A stretch of 24,122 nucleotides of DNA from Candidatus Lloydbacteria bacterium RIFCSPLOWO2_02_FULL_54_12 (GCA_001819095.1 MHLS01000021.1:1-24122); one strand, 5' to 3'. Shown: positions 6,370 through 14,734, counted from the stretch's first letter. Notes: generated by a model from the sequence alone, not told the origin. Numbers and translations are program-made.

Positions 6370-7383
6370 CTACGACTTCTTTTTGACGTTCACGGTCGCA
6401 CCCGGAAACATCTTTGTCATTGCCGCCTGTAGCACTTCCTCAAGGGTCTTTGCGGAAGGCGGGACCTCGACCTCGACCGGCCGGTTGAAGTCGCTGAAGA
6501 AAACATCGAACGAAAAAGGTTCGGTCGGCGGGGAGTCCGGTGCCGCCCACTTCTCCATGTACCTCACCGTAAACCGGTACGGCATACGGTCACGCTTCCC
6601 CACCCACACATCATTCACGGAAAAGTCGATCCTTGCGAGCGAATGCCGAAGCGCCGCCTCTTCGTCCGCATCAAACGGCTCCGCGCTGAACTCACGAATG
6701 AGTTTCTCGAGGGCCGGTTTGTCAAAAGTGAACCGGATGTGCCGCGTGACGACACCGCCCACCTCTTCTTCGGGGAATTCCTCTACCGTTTTGAAGACTT
6801 TGTATTCCCGCGCTTTCGCAAAGAATTCACGCACGCGTTTCATATCCGCCGCGGAAACACGCTCCGCCGCACGCTCTTGGCCGTATTTTTTTGCCGTTGA
6901 CTCGAGATCGATCGACACCCACTGTCCGGAAAAGTAGGCGAACTCTTTCGGCGCCTCGGAGATGAGAAGGTAGGTCGTGCTCGCGATCTTCCGCGCCTCG
7001 ACCGCAAGGCGAAACGGTTTTGCCCCCCTCACATCGAACGCGAAGGTGCCGGTGAATACCGACGTTCCCAGATCGACCGCTCCGTCAAACGTGACCTCCG
7101 CCGAAGTGGAGGCGACTGCGCGGGGAGTCTTTAGGCCCGAGGGTCCGCCGGTGTCCCCCACTCGCCCGGAACTTTCTCCGGAAAAACGGAACGCTGTGGT
7201 CTTGGAAAAATTCTCGAACGCCTTGGCCAAGAGCTCGTCAGGCGGTTCGGGCGCAAATATACCTTGGAGCTTTTCCGCCACACCGCCGACGTTCTTCTGG
7301 TAAGCGAATCCTCCGACCCCCAAGACGCCAAAGGCGATAAGGAGGGCTATGACTATCGGAACGGCGCCACGCTCATGTTTCAT
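6370..7383 (-). CDS. Signal-anchored extracytoplasmic protein of unknown function
   Basis: A 337-residue protein. Residues about 7-27 form a hydrophobic anchor (VPIVIALLIAFGVLGVGGFA); the rest is soluble. Residues about 35-330 alternate beta strands and amphipathic helices, with long strands such as AEVTFDGAVDLGTSVFTGTF, TYLLISEAPKEF and RMPYRFTVRYMEKW. This recalls the LolA/LppX-type half-barrel of exported lipid- or lipoprotein-handling proteins, but no diagnostic motif confirms it and the anchor lacks a lipobox Cys. The ATG at 7383 is chosen because a perfect extended -10 box lies 7 nt upstream; an in-frame start at 7416 lies upstream of that box. It is a single gene between a terminator and a promoter of its own. 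Confidence 0.65.
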   Translation of the reverse strand: MKHERGAVPIVIALLIAFGVLGVGGFAYQKNVGGVAEKLQGIFAPEPPDELLAKAFENFSKTTAFRFSGESSGRVGDTGGPSGLKTPRAVASTSAEVTFDGAVDLGTSVFTGTFAFDVRGAKPFRLAVEARKIASTTYLLISEAPKEFAYFSGQWVSIDLESTAKKYGQERAAERVSAADMKRVREFFAKAREYKVFKTVEEFPEEEVGGVVTRHIRFTFDKPALEKLIREFSAEPFDADEEAALRHSLARIDFSVNDVWVGKRDRMPYRFTVRYMEKWAAPDSPPTEPFSFDVFFSDFNRPVEVEVPPSAKTLEEVLQAAMTKMFPGATVNVKKKS

Positions 7384-7390
7384 CAAATTA

Positions 7391-7399
7391 AGTATAGCA
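7391..7399 (-). promoter_or_regulatory. Extended -10 promoter, leaderless type
   Basis: TGCTATACT on the minus strand, 7 nt before the ATG at 7383. It begins right after the terminator hairpin at 7407-7434, so one gene's end and the next gene's promoter are packed within about 45 bp. Confidence 0.6.
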
Positions 7400-7406
7400 T
7401 AACAAC

Positions 7407-7434
7407 AAAGCGCCAAGATCGTCCTTGGCGCTTT
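7407..7434 (-). terminator. Rho-independent terminator of the SWIB gene
   Basis: A perfect 11-bp stem (AAAGCGCCAAG with CTTGGCGCTTT) and a 6-nt loop. On the minus strand the 3' side runs into TTTGTTGTTAT, a U-rich tail. It lies 64 nt downstream of the SWIB stop codon. Confidence 0.8.
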
Positions 7435-7498
7435 GCGTTCGCACGACTACACATGATGAGACCTAATAGAAGGTCTTTTCAGTGCGGGTTGGGCGGGA

Positions 7499-7753
7499 TT
7501 ACGAGAGGTGCTTGGAGACCAGCTTGGTCATTTCGAACATATTGACGGTCGCCTTTCCGCCGAAGACCTTCTTCAAATTCGCGTCAGCGTTGATATTGCG
7601 TCTGTTCTTTGCATCCTGAAGATTCTCCTTTTTGATGTATACCCAGAGCTTCTTGACCACCTCCGAACGGGGCATCGGGCCCTTACCAACGACCGCCGCC
7701 AAGTCCTCGCTCACCGTGAGCGGTTTCATAAACGCGGAATTCGACTTCGCCAT
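7499..7753 (-). CDS. SWIB/MDM2-domain protein
   Basis: An 84-residue protein made up almost entirely of a SWIB/MDM2 fold: KPLTVSEDLAAVVGKGPMPR, SEVVKKLWVYIKKENLQD, RRNINADANLKKVFGG and FEMTKLVSKHL follow the order and spacing of the family. In eukaryotes the domain belongs to chromatin-remodelling complexes. In bacteria, short stand-alone versions occur in Chlamydia, where they are linked to DNA topology, and in CPR and some other lineages. A nucleic-acid or protein-binding role is likely but unproven. It has no membrane segment. The start is ATG 7753. Upstream is an AT-rich leader and a TATACT box at 7795-7800 (minus), which would give a leader of about 35 nt. A strong terminator follows the gene, so it is probably monocistronic. 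Confidence 0.9.
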   Translation of the reverse strand: MAKSNSAFMKPLTVSEDLAAVVGKGPMPRSEVVKKLWVYIKKENLQDAKNRRNINADANLKKVFGGKATVNMFEMTKLVSKHLS

Positions 7754-7990
7754 GTATGTAGAGTTATTTATTATTAAAACTGCTTATTGCGGATAGTATA
7801 CCTTGGAGTAGCCCGAGTACGCTAGTGCCACCACAATACTCAAAAAATGCCAACCCCAAGAGTAGCCGTACGGCTCGGTTGTGCCGTAGTTTAGAGAACG
7901 AACCCTCGTTGAAATTCCGCGTCTTTGAACTCGGGCCGCCGCGCAACATCTTTATCCGAGATAGCGCGACTTCTGCTCCTCGGGTCTCGT

Positions 7991-7999
7991 TGCTATACT
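7991..7999 (+). promoter_or_regulatory. Extended -10 promoter, leaderless type, for the first TSP3 surface protein
   Basis: TGCTATACT on the plus strand, 7 nt before the ATG at 8007. It is identical to the box at 7391-7399 on the other strand. The rest of 7754-7990 shows no gene or RNA I recognise. Confidence 0.6.
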
Positions 8000-8006
8000 G
8001 AATGCT

Positions 8007-9491
8007 ATGAATATCCGGGGTACACTCACTCTCATGCCTGCGCTTGTGCTCTGTTTTGTCGTGCTGTTCCTTTTGACATTTTTTTCAAGAGGAGTACCGG
8101 CAAACGCCCAAGTCGGCGTCAGTGTCTCGGTGCGCATCTCAAACGAGATCAACTGTGAGACCGATCCGCAAACGAATATCTATTTCGATATTTCCCCCGT
8201 TGACGGCGGCGAGGTGGCGATCGACGACAACAGCGTCATCAGAAAATTCGACGCGGCGGGAAGCTTCGAGGAAGAAGGGTTAAGCGGATACTTCGGGAAC
8301 GGCACCTACCGCGGAGTGCTTTCACCCAGATCGGGATTCGTGCTCGGGCAGTCCTCGGCGTTCACGTTTACCGTCGCGAGCCTCTGTGACGCAAACGGCG
8401 TGCCCATCGTCCCCCTCCAGTCGACATCCACACCCGTCGTGGAAACTCCGCCGCTTCTTCCTCCCCCGCCTCCTCCGGAAGAACCGACAACTGAAACCGT
8501 GCCCGTAACGACGACAACCGATCTTGAGACCATAAGCGAAACAACGTCACCGACGGAAACGACAAACCCTGAATCGGACACCATCGCAAAAGAAGCGGCT
8601 CCGCTTGCCGTATGCAAAAGTGCGGAAGAATGTGCCCTCCTTTGCGAACCGGGTGGTTCCGGCGCGAACGCCTGCACGGATTTTGCGAATCAAGTGCTCG
8701 CGGAGACGCCGCTCTCCTTCATCTCGACCGCGGAGACAGACGACGCGGCCTTGGGAACGGCCGTGACCTTATATTTTGCGGAGCGAAGCGGTGCGCGCGC
8801 ATTTACCGACTCCGACCAAGACGGCATCGTTGATTTTGACGAGGTGAATCTCTACGGCACCGATCCGAACAAAGCCGATTCCGACAAGGATGGGACTCCC
8901 GACGGTGCGGAACTCTTGGCGAGCACCGATCCGACCGCGAGTACGACCGCGGGTGCAGTGCCGACCGCTTTCGAGGACCCGAGAACGCGCGGCAAGGCGG
9001 CGGAGGTGACGCTCATCGTCGCAGAGATCGTGGTAAATGCCACGTCCACCGATGCAAGCGGCGTAGGGCATATTTCTTCGATGACGCTTTCGGGACGTGC
9101 GCCCGCGAACAGTTTCCTCACACTCTTCATCTACTCCGACCCGATTGTGGTCGTCGTCAAAGCGGACGAGTTCGGCTCGTGGACCTATACGCTCGACAAA
9201 GAACTCCCCGACGGATCGCACGAAGTCTACGCCGCCGTTACCGACTCCGGAAAACGCGTCCTCGCAAGATCTACTCCGCTCCCCTTCGTACAGACGGCGA
9301 GCGCCATCACGGTGGGATCAGTTGAACTCCTGCCGGGAAACGAAGGCGCACCGACATTCTTCGGAGGTTCCGGCATCGTCACCATGCTCATCTTTTTTGT
9401 GGTCATCGTTGTCGTAGTGATGATTGTGCTCGGAACGATCGGGCTCCGCAAGGAGGGAGACGGGACCGGAGGAACACCGAGTGCGGCGTAA
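8007..9491 (+). CDS. Surface protein with TSP3 calcium repeats, paralogue of 17635-19152
   Basis: A 494-residue exported protein. Residues about 10-34 form a signal peptide (ending near ANAQ). Next come a beta domain with a conserved CETDP and a GYFGNGTYRGVLS segment (about 36-130), then a Pro/Thr linker (about 140-200). A Cys motif follows (CKSAEECALLCEP...ACTDFA). Residues about 255-307 carry TSP3/EF-hand-like calcium repeats with DSDQDGIVDFDE and NKADSDKDGTPDG. An Ig-like domain spans about 325-440 (DEFGSWTYTLDKELPDGSHE). PTFFGGSG precedes a C-terminal membrane helix (about 455-478) and a basic tail. The layout suggests a stalk anchored in the membrane by its C-terminus and displayed outside. 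The paralogue keeps every domain but has a very different linker. Partner and role unknown. Confidence 0.8.
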   Translation: MNIRGTLTLMPALVLCFVVLFLLTFFSRGVPANAQVGVSVSVRISNEINCETDPQTNIYFDISPVDGGEVAIDDNSVIRKFDAAGSFEEEGLSGYFGNGTYRGVLSPRSGFVLGQSSAFTFTVASLCDANGVPIVPLQSTSTPVVETPPLLPPPPPPEEPTTETVPVTTTTDLETISETTSPTETTNPESDTIAKEAAPLAVCKSAEECALLCEPGGSGANACTDFANQVLAETPLSFISTAETDDAALGTAVTLYFAERSGARAFTDSDQDGIVDFDEVNLYGTDPNKADSDKDGTPDGAELLASTDPTASTTAGAVPTAFEDPRTRGKAAEVTLIVAEIVVNATSTDASGVGHISSMTLSGRAPANSFLTLFIYSDPIVVVVKADEFGSWTYTLDKELPDGSHEVYAAVTDSGKRVLARSTPLPFVQTASAITVGSVELLPGNEGAPTFFGGSGIVTMLIFFVVIVVVVMIVLGTIGLRKEGDGTGGTPSAA

Positions 9492-9508
9492 GGAGAATCC
9501 GAGGGCAG

Positions 9509-9608
9509 AAAAAATATACTCGGAAGTACAAGGTGGAACCTTGGGGATTAATTCTTAAGGTTCCACCTTGTACTTCTGTGTTTCAAAGGTTCGACCTTGT
9601 ATTTTTTT
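9509..9608 (-). repeat. Palindromic terminator-like repeat, copy A (bidirectional)
   Basis: Perfect 20-bp arms at 9523-9542 and 9557-9576 with a 14-nt loop (GGGGATTAATTCTT on plus). A further half-arm, AAAGGTTCGACCTTGTATTT, follows on the right. On the minus strand the hairpin is followed by TATATTTTTT (from 9509-9518); on the plus strand the half-arm runs into seven Ts (9602-9608). It lies between two convergent genes and can therefore serve both. It is 31 nt beyond the stop codon at 9607. Related copies are at 12128, 21918 and 22830. Confidence 0.85.
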
Positions 9609-10617
9609 AAAGAGCTCCCGTAATCGTATTGAGCGCCCGTCTGGTCTTCGGTCCGACAACTCCGACCGGCTCAAGTCCAAGACTTTTTTGAAAGAGGATG
9701 ACCGCGGCTTTTGAGAGTCCGCCGAAATACCCGGGATTCGATCTGGTGTTGAATACGAGAAAACCCTTGGCAATAAGGATTTGTTGGAGTGCCGCCACAT
9801 CAGACCCCGAACTTCCGATGCGAAGCGGACGAGAAAAGAGAAAACCAAGAGGAACGGGGCCAGCGAGCGTAGTAGTGGTGGTCGTCGCGGCGATAGCATC
9901 CCGCGTTCTCGTTCCGACAATGCCGACCTGATCCAAGCCGGCGATCTTCTGGAACTTACTCACCGCGTCCGTTGTGAGAGCGCCGAAATACCCGAGCGGT
10001 ATACCCAAGGGAACGACAAGATACCCCCGTTCGATCAAAAATTGCTGGAGCGTGATCACTTCCGGATCCGTGCTTCCCAACTGAAGCGTTTTCGTGAGGA
10101 GCGGTCCGGGTACTAATACAACCGTGGTAGTCGTTGCGATAGCGGGGCTGGTCGTTGCCGTCGTGGGGGGCGTAGAGGTCGCAGGCGGCGCCGGCTCGGG
10201 CGGAGGAGTCGGTGCGGAGGAACCTCCTCCGTCGCCGTAATTGCTTCCTCCCCCGTATGAACAATACCCCGACGGCGTAACGGTCACCGTTCCGCTTCCG
10301 ACGCCCGAGAGCGTCAGCGTTGAGTACGATCCTGCACAACTTGGAGTTGCGGAGATCTGGGCGATGCTCGGCGTAACGGTAAACGTCCGGTTGCCTCCCG
10401 AGTAGAGCACGAGCGACGAACCCGTTGCCATAGTGACATCAAAGGATGTCGCGTCGACGGTAATGGACTCAAGCGTGGATGTAGCACTATACACGGTGAA
10501 ATCCTCCCCACCAACGGAGACCACTGCGTCAGAGGTAAGTGACACGTCGTCAAAAGCGCCGAACGCAAAAAGCGGCGAACAAAAAGCGATCACGCACAAG
10601 AAAAGTAATCTCCTCAT
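9607..10617 (-). CDS. Secreted protein with two C-terminal peptidoglycan-binding (PG_binding_1) domains
   Basis: A 336-residue exported protein. Residues 1-20 form a signal peptide (LLFLCVIAFCSPLFAFGA). Residues about 22-120 form a small beta domain (TSFDVTMATGSSLVLYSGG, STLTLSGVGSGTVTV). A Gly/Ser then Pro/Thr linker spans about 121-165. Two PG_binding_1 repeats follow, about 170-245 (LGSTDPEVITLQQFLIERGY, YFGALTTDAVSKFQ, GTRTRDAI) and about 260-333 (IGSSGSDVAALQQILIAKGF, YFGGLSKAAVILFQ, GPKTRRAL). Such three-helix repeats bind cell-wall peptide and probably hold the N-terminal domain on the sacculus. The ATG at 10617 follows the stop of the next gene upstream by 15 nt, so the two are probably co-transcribed. 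A TAACAAT box 6 nt before the ATG could also drive a leaderless transcript. Its last codons (GGAGCTCTTTAA) run directly into repeat copy A. Confidence 0.88.
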   Translation of the reverse strand: MRRLLFLCVIAFCSPLFAFGAFDDVSLTSDAVVSVGGEDFTVYSATSTLESITVDATSFDVTMATGSSLVLYSGGNRTFTVTPSIAQISATPSCAGSYSTLTLSGVGSGTVTVTPSGYCSYGGGSNYGDGGGSSAPTPPPEPAPPATSTPPTTATTSPAIATTTTVVLVPGPLLTKTLQLGSTDPEVITLQQFLIERGYLVVPLGIPLGYFGALTTDAVSKFQKIAGLDQVGIVGTRTRDAIAATTTTTTLAGPVPLGFLFSRPLRIGSSGSDVAALQQILIAKGFLVFNTRSNPGYFGGLSKAAVILFQKSLGLEPVGVVGPKTRRALNTITGAL

Positions 10618-10632
10618 CGAACGATTGTTACC

Positions 10633-12051
10633 TTACCTGATCCCGAAAAAATTAAAGTTGAGATTCCCGGGACTATAAGAGGTCGTCGTCGAGGTGTTGT
10701 TGATGTTCATGCCGATCACCGTACTTCCGGTCGACGAAGCCGCTTGTATGATAAAGTCGGTCGCAAGTGAGCCGTCCGATTGAACGAAAATTTTATAACT
10801 GGAACTAATCGTGGATGAAGCGATGCAGCTGAAATTTTTCGAGTAACCCTTATTTATCGTTGCGCCCGTAATACTGCAGACACCGAACACAATCCCGCCG
10901 ACTGCCGTACTTGAATTCGCGAGGGTGAGGTTGCCGCCCACAGTAACGCTTCCGTTGACCGCGAGCGCCGCGGAGGGAGACGTCGTTCCGATGCCGACGT
11001 TGCCTGCTTGTGTAATGGTGAGGGTAGAAGTACCAGAAACAGTAGAACCGTTCGCGTTATAGAAAGCCGTTTGCCCTTGAGTTCCTGCAGCAGCACCGGC
11101 CGCGGCGGCGGTTTGTGTTGAACCGTCAGGGAAGCGTATTCCGCCCGACCCGGAGTAAATCGTCCCAGCTACCGAAAACGCGTACCTCGGCGTCGTCGTC
11201 CCCACACCCACATTCGCATTCGGGAGTATAACGACCGACGATGTTCCCGAAACCGTCGTACCGCTCGCGGCGTAGTAAGCGAACTGATCTATCGTGCCGG
11301 AGTTTACCGTACCGCTTCCCCCGCCGGCCGCATCGGTACCGCACACAAAGACTCCGCTTGCGGTGGTATCAATAGAATCGCAATTTGTAAGGGAGGACAC
11401 CGTCAAACTTCCGCTCGTGAGTACGATGGCTCCGCCCACGGTGACCGCTCCTTGCAGATAGCTGTTCCCGATCACCCCGAACACTCCTGAAGGAGTCGTC
11501 GTGGCGACGCCGAGTGTGCCGGAAACATACTGCGTTCCTTGCACTTCCAATGTCGCCGCCGTCGAGGTCGAACTCGAACCGATCAGGACCTTATTCGTCG
11601 TGGTAGAAAGTCGCAAGCCCGAATTATTAAAGTAGGTCCAGTTAGTATCTGTACCCCCCCCGCCGCCAGTCGCGTCAGCTCCGCAGACAAAGACTCCGTT
11701 CGCATTGGTGTCGACCGTGTCGCAACTCACGAGCGTCGCCACACGCAACCCGCCGTTCGACAAATGGAGTCCTCCGCCGCCCAAGGAGATTCCGCCAAGG
11801 AAAGTCGAGGTACTTGAATTGCCGAAGATCGTCGTCGCGCCTCCTGTGCCGACAAAAATGCGATCGGTCACCGAAAGTTGTGTCGTCGACGCATTGCCGT
11901 TTAGGAGCGAGAGGCCGCTTACGGTGAGTGTTCCGCCGGTCGAGATATTGGTGCTGATCGTCGACGCCGCGTAGGCCGTTCCGGCAAGAACGGTCGTCGC
12001 GAGAACGACAAAAACGAGTGCGCCAAAAAACTTCTTGTGGTGTTTATTCAT
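10633..12051 (-). CDS. Secreted fibre-like beta-strand-repeat protein
   Basis: A 472-residue exported protein of low complexity, rich in Ser, Thr, Gly and Val and nearly free of charge. A signal peptide covers residues about 8-28 (FGALVFVVLATTVLAGTAYA). The body repeats short strands of the type GTLTVSGLSLLNG, GGAIVLTSGSLTVSS and GGNLTLANSST, and shaft-like words VGVGTTTPRYAFSVAG and VGIGTTSPSAALAVNG, which recall phage tail-fibre shafts and CPR surface fibres. Two Cys-containing modules repeat (SCDTVDTNANGVFVCGAD and NCDSIDTTASGVFVCGTD), each with a Cys pair that could form a disulfide. The last 80 residues form a separate compact region with its own Cys pair. The ATG at 12051 gives a clean signal peptide, so the longer frame to 12081 is rejected. 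It is likely an adhesin or surface fibre; no S74 peptidase end is seen. Confidence 0.75.
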   Translation of the reverse strand: MNKHHKKFFGALVFVVLATTVLAGTAYAASTISTNISTGGTLTVSGLSLLNGNASTTQLSVTDRIFVGTGGATTIFGNSSTSTFLGGISLGGGGLHLSNGGLRVATLVSCDTVDTNANGVFVCGADATGGGGGTDTNWTYFNNSGLRLSTTTNKVLIGSSSTSTAATLEVQGTQYVSGTLGVATTTPSGVFGVIGNSYLQGAVTVGGAIVLTSGSLTVSSLTNCDSIDTTASGVFVCGTDAAGGGSGTVNSGTIDQFAYYAASGTTVSGTSSVVILPNANVGVGTTTPRYAFSVAGTIYSGSGGIRFPDGSTQTAAAAGAAAGTQGQTAFYNANGSTVSGTSTLTITQAGNVGIGTTSPSAALAVNGSVTVGGNLTLANSSTAVGGIVFGVCSITGATINKGYSKNFSCIASSTISSSYKIFVQSDGSLATDFIIQAASSTGSTVIGMNINNTSTTTSYSPGNLNFNFFGIR

Positions 12052-12127
12052 GGTAAATGCAAATTTAATAAGGCCTCTCACCCGATGGACTCCCGTTTAT
12101 TGTATATGAATGTATTCGGCAAGCAAA

Positions 12128-12175
12128 GTACAAGGTCGAACCTTGGGGATCGGTCCTTAAGGTTCGACCTTGTAC
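12128..12175 (-). repeat. Palindromic terminator-like repeat, copy B
   Basis: Perfect 17-bp arms (GTACAAGGTCGAACCTT at 12128-12144 and its complement at 12159-12175) with a 14-nt loop (GGGGATCGGTCCTT). It lies 66 nt beyond the stop of the beta-propeller gene at 12242, in the same orientation as the other copies. The outer arms are degenerate; a possible relic, CGGCCGACCTTGACCG, lies near 12197. The T-tract on the minus strand is weak (TTTGCTTG). Confidence 0.8.
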
Positions 12176-12241
12176 GTTAATTCACCGAACTCATTCGGCC
12201 GACCTTGACCGAGCTGGAATAAAGTTCTGTGCTGACGGTCC

Positions 12242-14515
12242 TTACTTGAGCTCAAGCGTCTTTACTTCTTTCCACGTTGTCTCGTCGTAGACCGTAATCT
12301 TTTCCTCGCCGATGATGTAGAGGTTATCCTCGATATAGACCGCGCGCTTCACTTGGTACCCCGCCACCGTCGCCTTGAGCGTGAGCGCGTCGCCGTCATA
12401 CGACAATACATAGCCGCCTTGTCCTCCGGGGAGAAAGAACACCTTGTGCTTTTCGTCGCGCAAGAACGCGTGGTGATTACCCTCCACTTCCGTCCACGAA
12501 TCCTTCAGTGAGTATTTCGCTTTTTCGGTCGGACTTGCGGGGTTTGACACGTCGAAGATCGCGAGCTTCACGCCGCCGTCCTCTCTTCCGACTCCGAGTA
12601 TCATCGTCTCCGAAAGCGGCTCGAGATACGCGGAGTAACCCGGTATCTTGAGCTCACCGGTCATCTTGGGCGCAGTCGGGAGAGAAAGGTCAAGCACGTA
12701 GAACGGGTCGGTCTGGCGGAAGGTCACCAGATAGCCACGATTCCCAATGAAGCGCGCGGCATAGATACGCTCCGTAACACCGAGGTCAAGAATGCTTCCG
12801 AGCGCCTTGAACGACTCGTCGAACACGTAGACGTCGTTCACCATCTTACTCCCGCCGAATCCCCATCGGTCGCCGACGGTGACGGCAGTGCGCAAATTCC
12901 CTCCCCACTCGTCCATCGAGAATTGGTTCAAGAGATGTCCGGGCACGACGCCAGATGAGGCAACGGTAAGAGTGGCGAGTGGTATCCGCGCGATTGTCGT
13001 CCGGTCGGTGTCGCGCAGATGCGTATCGAGATAACTTTTCATGCGGTTTTCAAGTTCGTTCTCGAATAGCATGCGGTCGTTCTCGGAAAGCGACGCCAGC
13101 TCGAGTTCGACGGCCTTTCCTATTTCGGTCATTTTAGAGTTCAGAGAAATGTCGTAGCCGTCAACGACGCGAATACGCTCGATGGTCGTGGTCGAGAGAA
13201 GTCCGGTTGTCTCGTTCCTAAGGAAACTCATGATGACGTTCGTGGTCGCATTTTGCATACGATACGCCAGATAAATGTTGTTCTCCGAGACATAGACGGT
13301 CGTATTGTTCGAATCGCCGAGGATCGTCGTCGAGGTCGTCTCTGTTCCCGTGGTCGGATCAACAGCAAAGATTGAATAGCTCACATTCGCGGGCTCGACG
13401 GAAACAGGTACCCAAATATCGCCGCACGGTATTGCGATAGAAACTCCCCCGCGCATGATTGGTATAATGGGGCAAGGTCTTGTGGCACTCAAATAAGTAC
13501 TGGTAACGAGAGACATGGTTCCCCCCTTCAGGCGCGCCGCGACCACTTGCGTGTTGTTCTTCAACTCATTCGTCCACTTTTTTGTCGGCTTCGTCGGGTC
13601 GGTGACGTCATACGCGACTATCTTGTCGTACGCAAGGATGACCAGAAGGTGTTTGTCCTTCACGAGGAGCATCTGTCCGCGTTCGACAATCGCGTCGCTT
13701 GCAATGCCGAGCGAAGAAAGCGGGAACGCGGTAACGGCCGTGACACCGACTTCCTTTTGCGGAGTGGGCGGCATGATCCCGCAATTCACACAATCCATCA
13801 TCGGCGTAGGTAGCACATCGGAATACCAGCGCGCGTACCCTTCTCGGGAGAAATAGATTGTCGTACCGTCCGTCTTCACGATATCCGGCTCATCGATCCC
13901 GGCCACCTGAACATTCGTCTCGGAAACACGAGAAGGTGTTGCGCTTGTTTCTCCCGCAGTGGTGGGAAGCGGAACCATCGGTGTCGTGGCGGGGACGGAG
14001 CTGTCTGCAGATGAAAGCGCGACGGTCGGCGCGCCCATGGTGACCGCGCCGCTCGAAAGCCCGAGCGAGATGCTTCGATAACTACCCGAACGAGATGCTT
14101 CGATGTATTTCGTGAGTTCCGTCTCGGAAGCAATGCGCTTCAGCCCCGGCGCGCCTCCCCCGGATGACGCGTGGACGTTGACCGTAACGCCTTGCGTGCG
14201 AAGAACGAGCGCCGCCCGCCCTTTCGGTCCTATCGAACGCCCGTCCCAGTCGGAAATGTCGAGCGCGGTGCGGTAAAAAGTCTGGAGAGCGGCTTTCGTT
14301 TGAGTGCCGAAATAACCGGTCGCTCCGGCGGGGATGTCGAATTTCGCCGCAAGGAGGCAGGACTGTAGAGCTTTCACATGCGCTCCGGTCTGTCCGAAGT
14401 TCGTTGCACGCAATGCGAGCGGGTCACACTCCGCGGCGATTGCCACACTCGTTGATAAAGAAAAAAGTACGGCCGAAGCGACCAGTGCGCCGCCGATTGC
14501 ATAACGATATTTCAT
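12242..14515 (-). CDS. Secreted peptidoglycan-binding plus beta-propeller protein (Beta_propel family)
   Basis: A 757-residue exported protein, the largest in the window. Residues 1-28 form a signal peptide (ending AIAAEC). Residues about 37-105 form a PG_binding_1-like domain (QTGAHVKALQSCLLAAKF, GYFGTQTKAALQTFY, GPKGRAAL). A Ser/Thr/Pro linker follows. From about 197 to the end is a beta-propeller that opens with SETNVQVAGIDEPDIVKTDG, the signature of the Beta_propel family of secreted propellers. Blade-type repeats continue (IVAYDVTDPTKPTKKW, FYVLDLSLPTAPKMTGEL, LAIFDVSNPASPTEKAKYSL). A helical insertion rich in Glu and Leu (about 470-505) interrupts the blades. The PG domain probably tethers the propeller to the wall. 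The ATG at 14515 gives an intact signal peptide. Ligand unknown; some relatives carry peptidase-like or adhesive roles. Confidence 0.88.
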   Translation of the reverse strand: MKYRYAIGGALVASAVLFSLSTSVAIAAECDPLALRATNFGQTGAHVKALQSCLLAAKFDIPAGATGYFGTQTKAALQTFYRTALDISDWDGRSIGPKGRAALVLRTQGVTVNVHASSGGGAPGLKRIASETELTKYIEASRSGSYRSISLGLSSGAVTMGAPTVALSSADSSVPATTPMVPLPTTAGETSATPSRVSETNVQVAGIDEPDIVKTDGTTIYFSREGYARWYSDVLPTPMMDCVNCGIMPPTPQKEVGVTAVTAFPLSSLGIASDAIVERGQMLLVKDKHLLVILAYDKIVAYDVTDPTKPTKKWTNELKNNTQVVAARLKGGTMSLVTSTYLSATRPCPIIPIMRGGVSIAIPCGDIWVPVSVEPANVSYSIFAVDPTTGTETTSTTILGDSNNTTVYVSENNIYLAYRMQNATTNVIMSFLRNETTGLLSTTTIERIRVVDGYDISLNSKMTEIGKAVELELASLSENDRMLFENELENRMKSYLDTHLRDTDRTTIARIPLATLTVASSGVVPGHLLNQFSMDEWGGNLRTAVTVGDRWGFGGSKMVNDVYVFDESFKALGSILDLGVTERIYAARFIGNRGYLVTFRQTDPFYVLDLSLPTAPKMTGELKIPGYSAYLEPLSETMILGVGREDGGVKLAIFDVSNPASPTEKAKYSLKDSWTEVEGNHHAFLRDEKHKVFFLPGGQGGYVLSYDGDALTLKATVAGYQVKRAVYIEDNLYIIGEEKITVYDETTWKEVKTLELK

Positions 14516-14618
14516 AGAGAGATGAATTTCTTATAAACTTGTCCGCCCGTCCAATCCCGAGGGTAGACCGACGGGGTATTTTGCGGGCGGAACCACGGGC
14601 AAGTTTTTTGGAAGATGT

Positions 14619-14634
14619 GCGGGCCGCCGCCCGC
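14619..14634. repeat. Small GC hairpin
   Basis: GCGGGC-CGCC-GCCCGC, a perfect 6-bp stem with a 4-nt loop, in the 219-bp gap between the genes at 12242-14515 and 14735-15952. It lies 13 bp from the larger hairpin at 14648-14692. No T-tract follows directly on either strand, so its role is unclear. Confidence 0.5.
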
Positions 14635-14647
14635 CCAAACATATCTT

Positions 14648-14692
14648 GCGTTCATTCATCCTGGCGGCAGAGCCGCGAGGATGAATGAACGC
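14648..14692 (-). terminator. Long nested hairpin, putative terminator or REP-like element
   Basis: Arms GCGTTCATTCATCCT and AGGATGAATGAACGC pair perfectly over 15 bp. After one G-G mismatch an inner GCGGC-AGA-GCCGC stem continues, giving about 20 bp in all with a 3-nt loop. It starts 43 nt beyond the stop of the gene at 14735. No U-tract follows on the minus strand, so termination would be weak and a REP-like or RNA-stabilising role is possible. The GC core with a purine-rich triplet loop resembles the hairpin at 21782-21796. Confidence 0.65.
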
Positions 14693-14734
14693 TCCCAATA
14701 AACAGCAACCAAAACTTGACGCATGGATACGGTC

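Noticed and set aside
6345..6372. GGTTG...CAACC inverted repeat after the gene at 6370
   Set aside because: Five-bp stem with no T-tract; likely chance.
7764..7949. 61-codon minus-strand ORF between SWIB and the first TSP3 gene, and a possible tRNA in the same gap
   Set aside because: The ORF has no ribosome site and no protein-like pattern. GGTTCGTTC on the minus strand looked like a T-loop, but no 7-bp acceptor stem or anticodon arm could be fitted.
8306..8677. Long antisense ORFs inside the TSP3 genes (also 18115-18534, 18287-18862 and 19370-20419)
   Set aside because: They mirror repetitive, GC-biased coding sequence in other frames and have no start signals; the 349-codon frame opposite 19244-20800 is also low in protein character.
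10617..10640. Leaderless promoter before the PG-binding gene at 10617
   Set aside because: TAACAAT is a poor -10 without TGN and the gene closely follows another on the same strand, so co-transcription is simpler.
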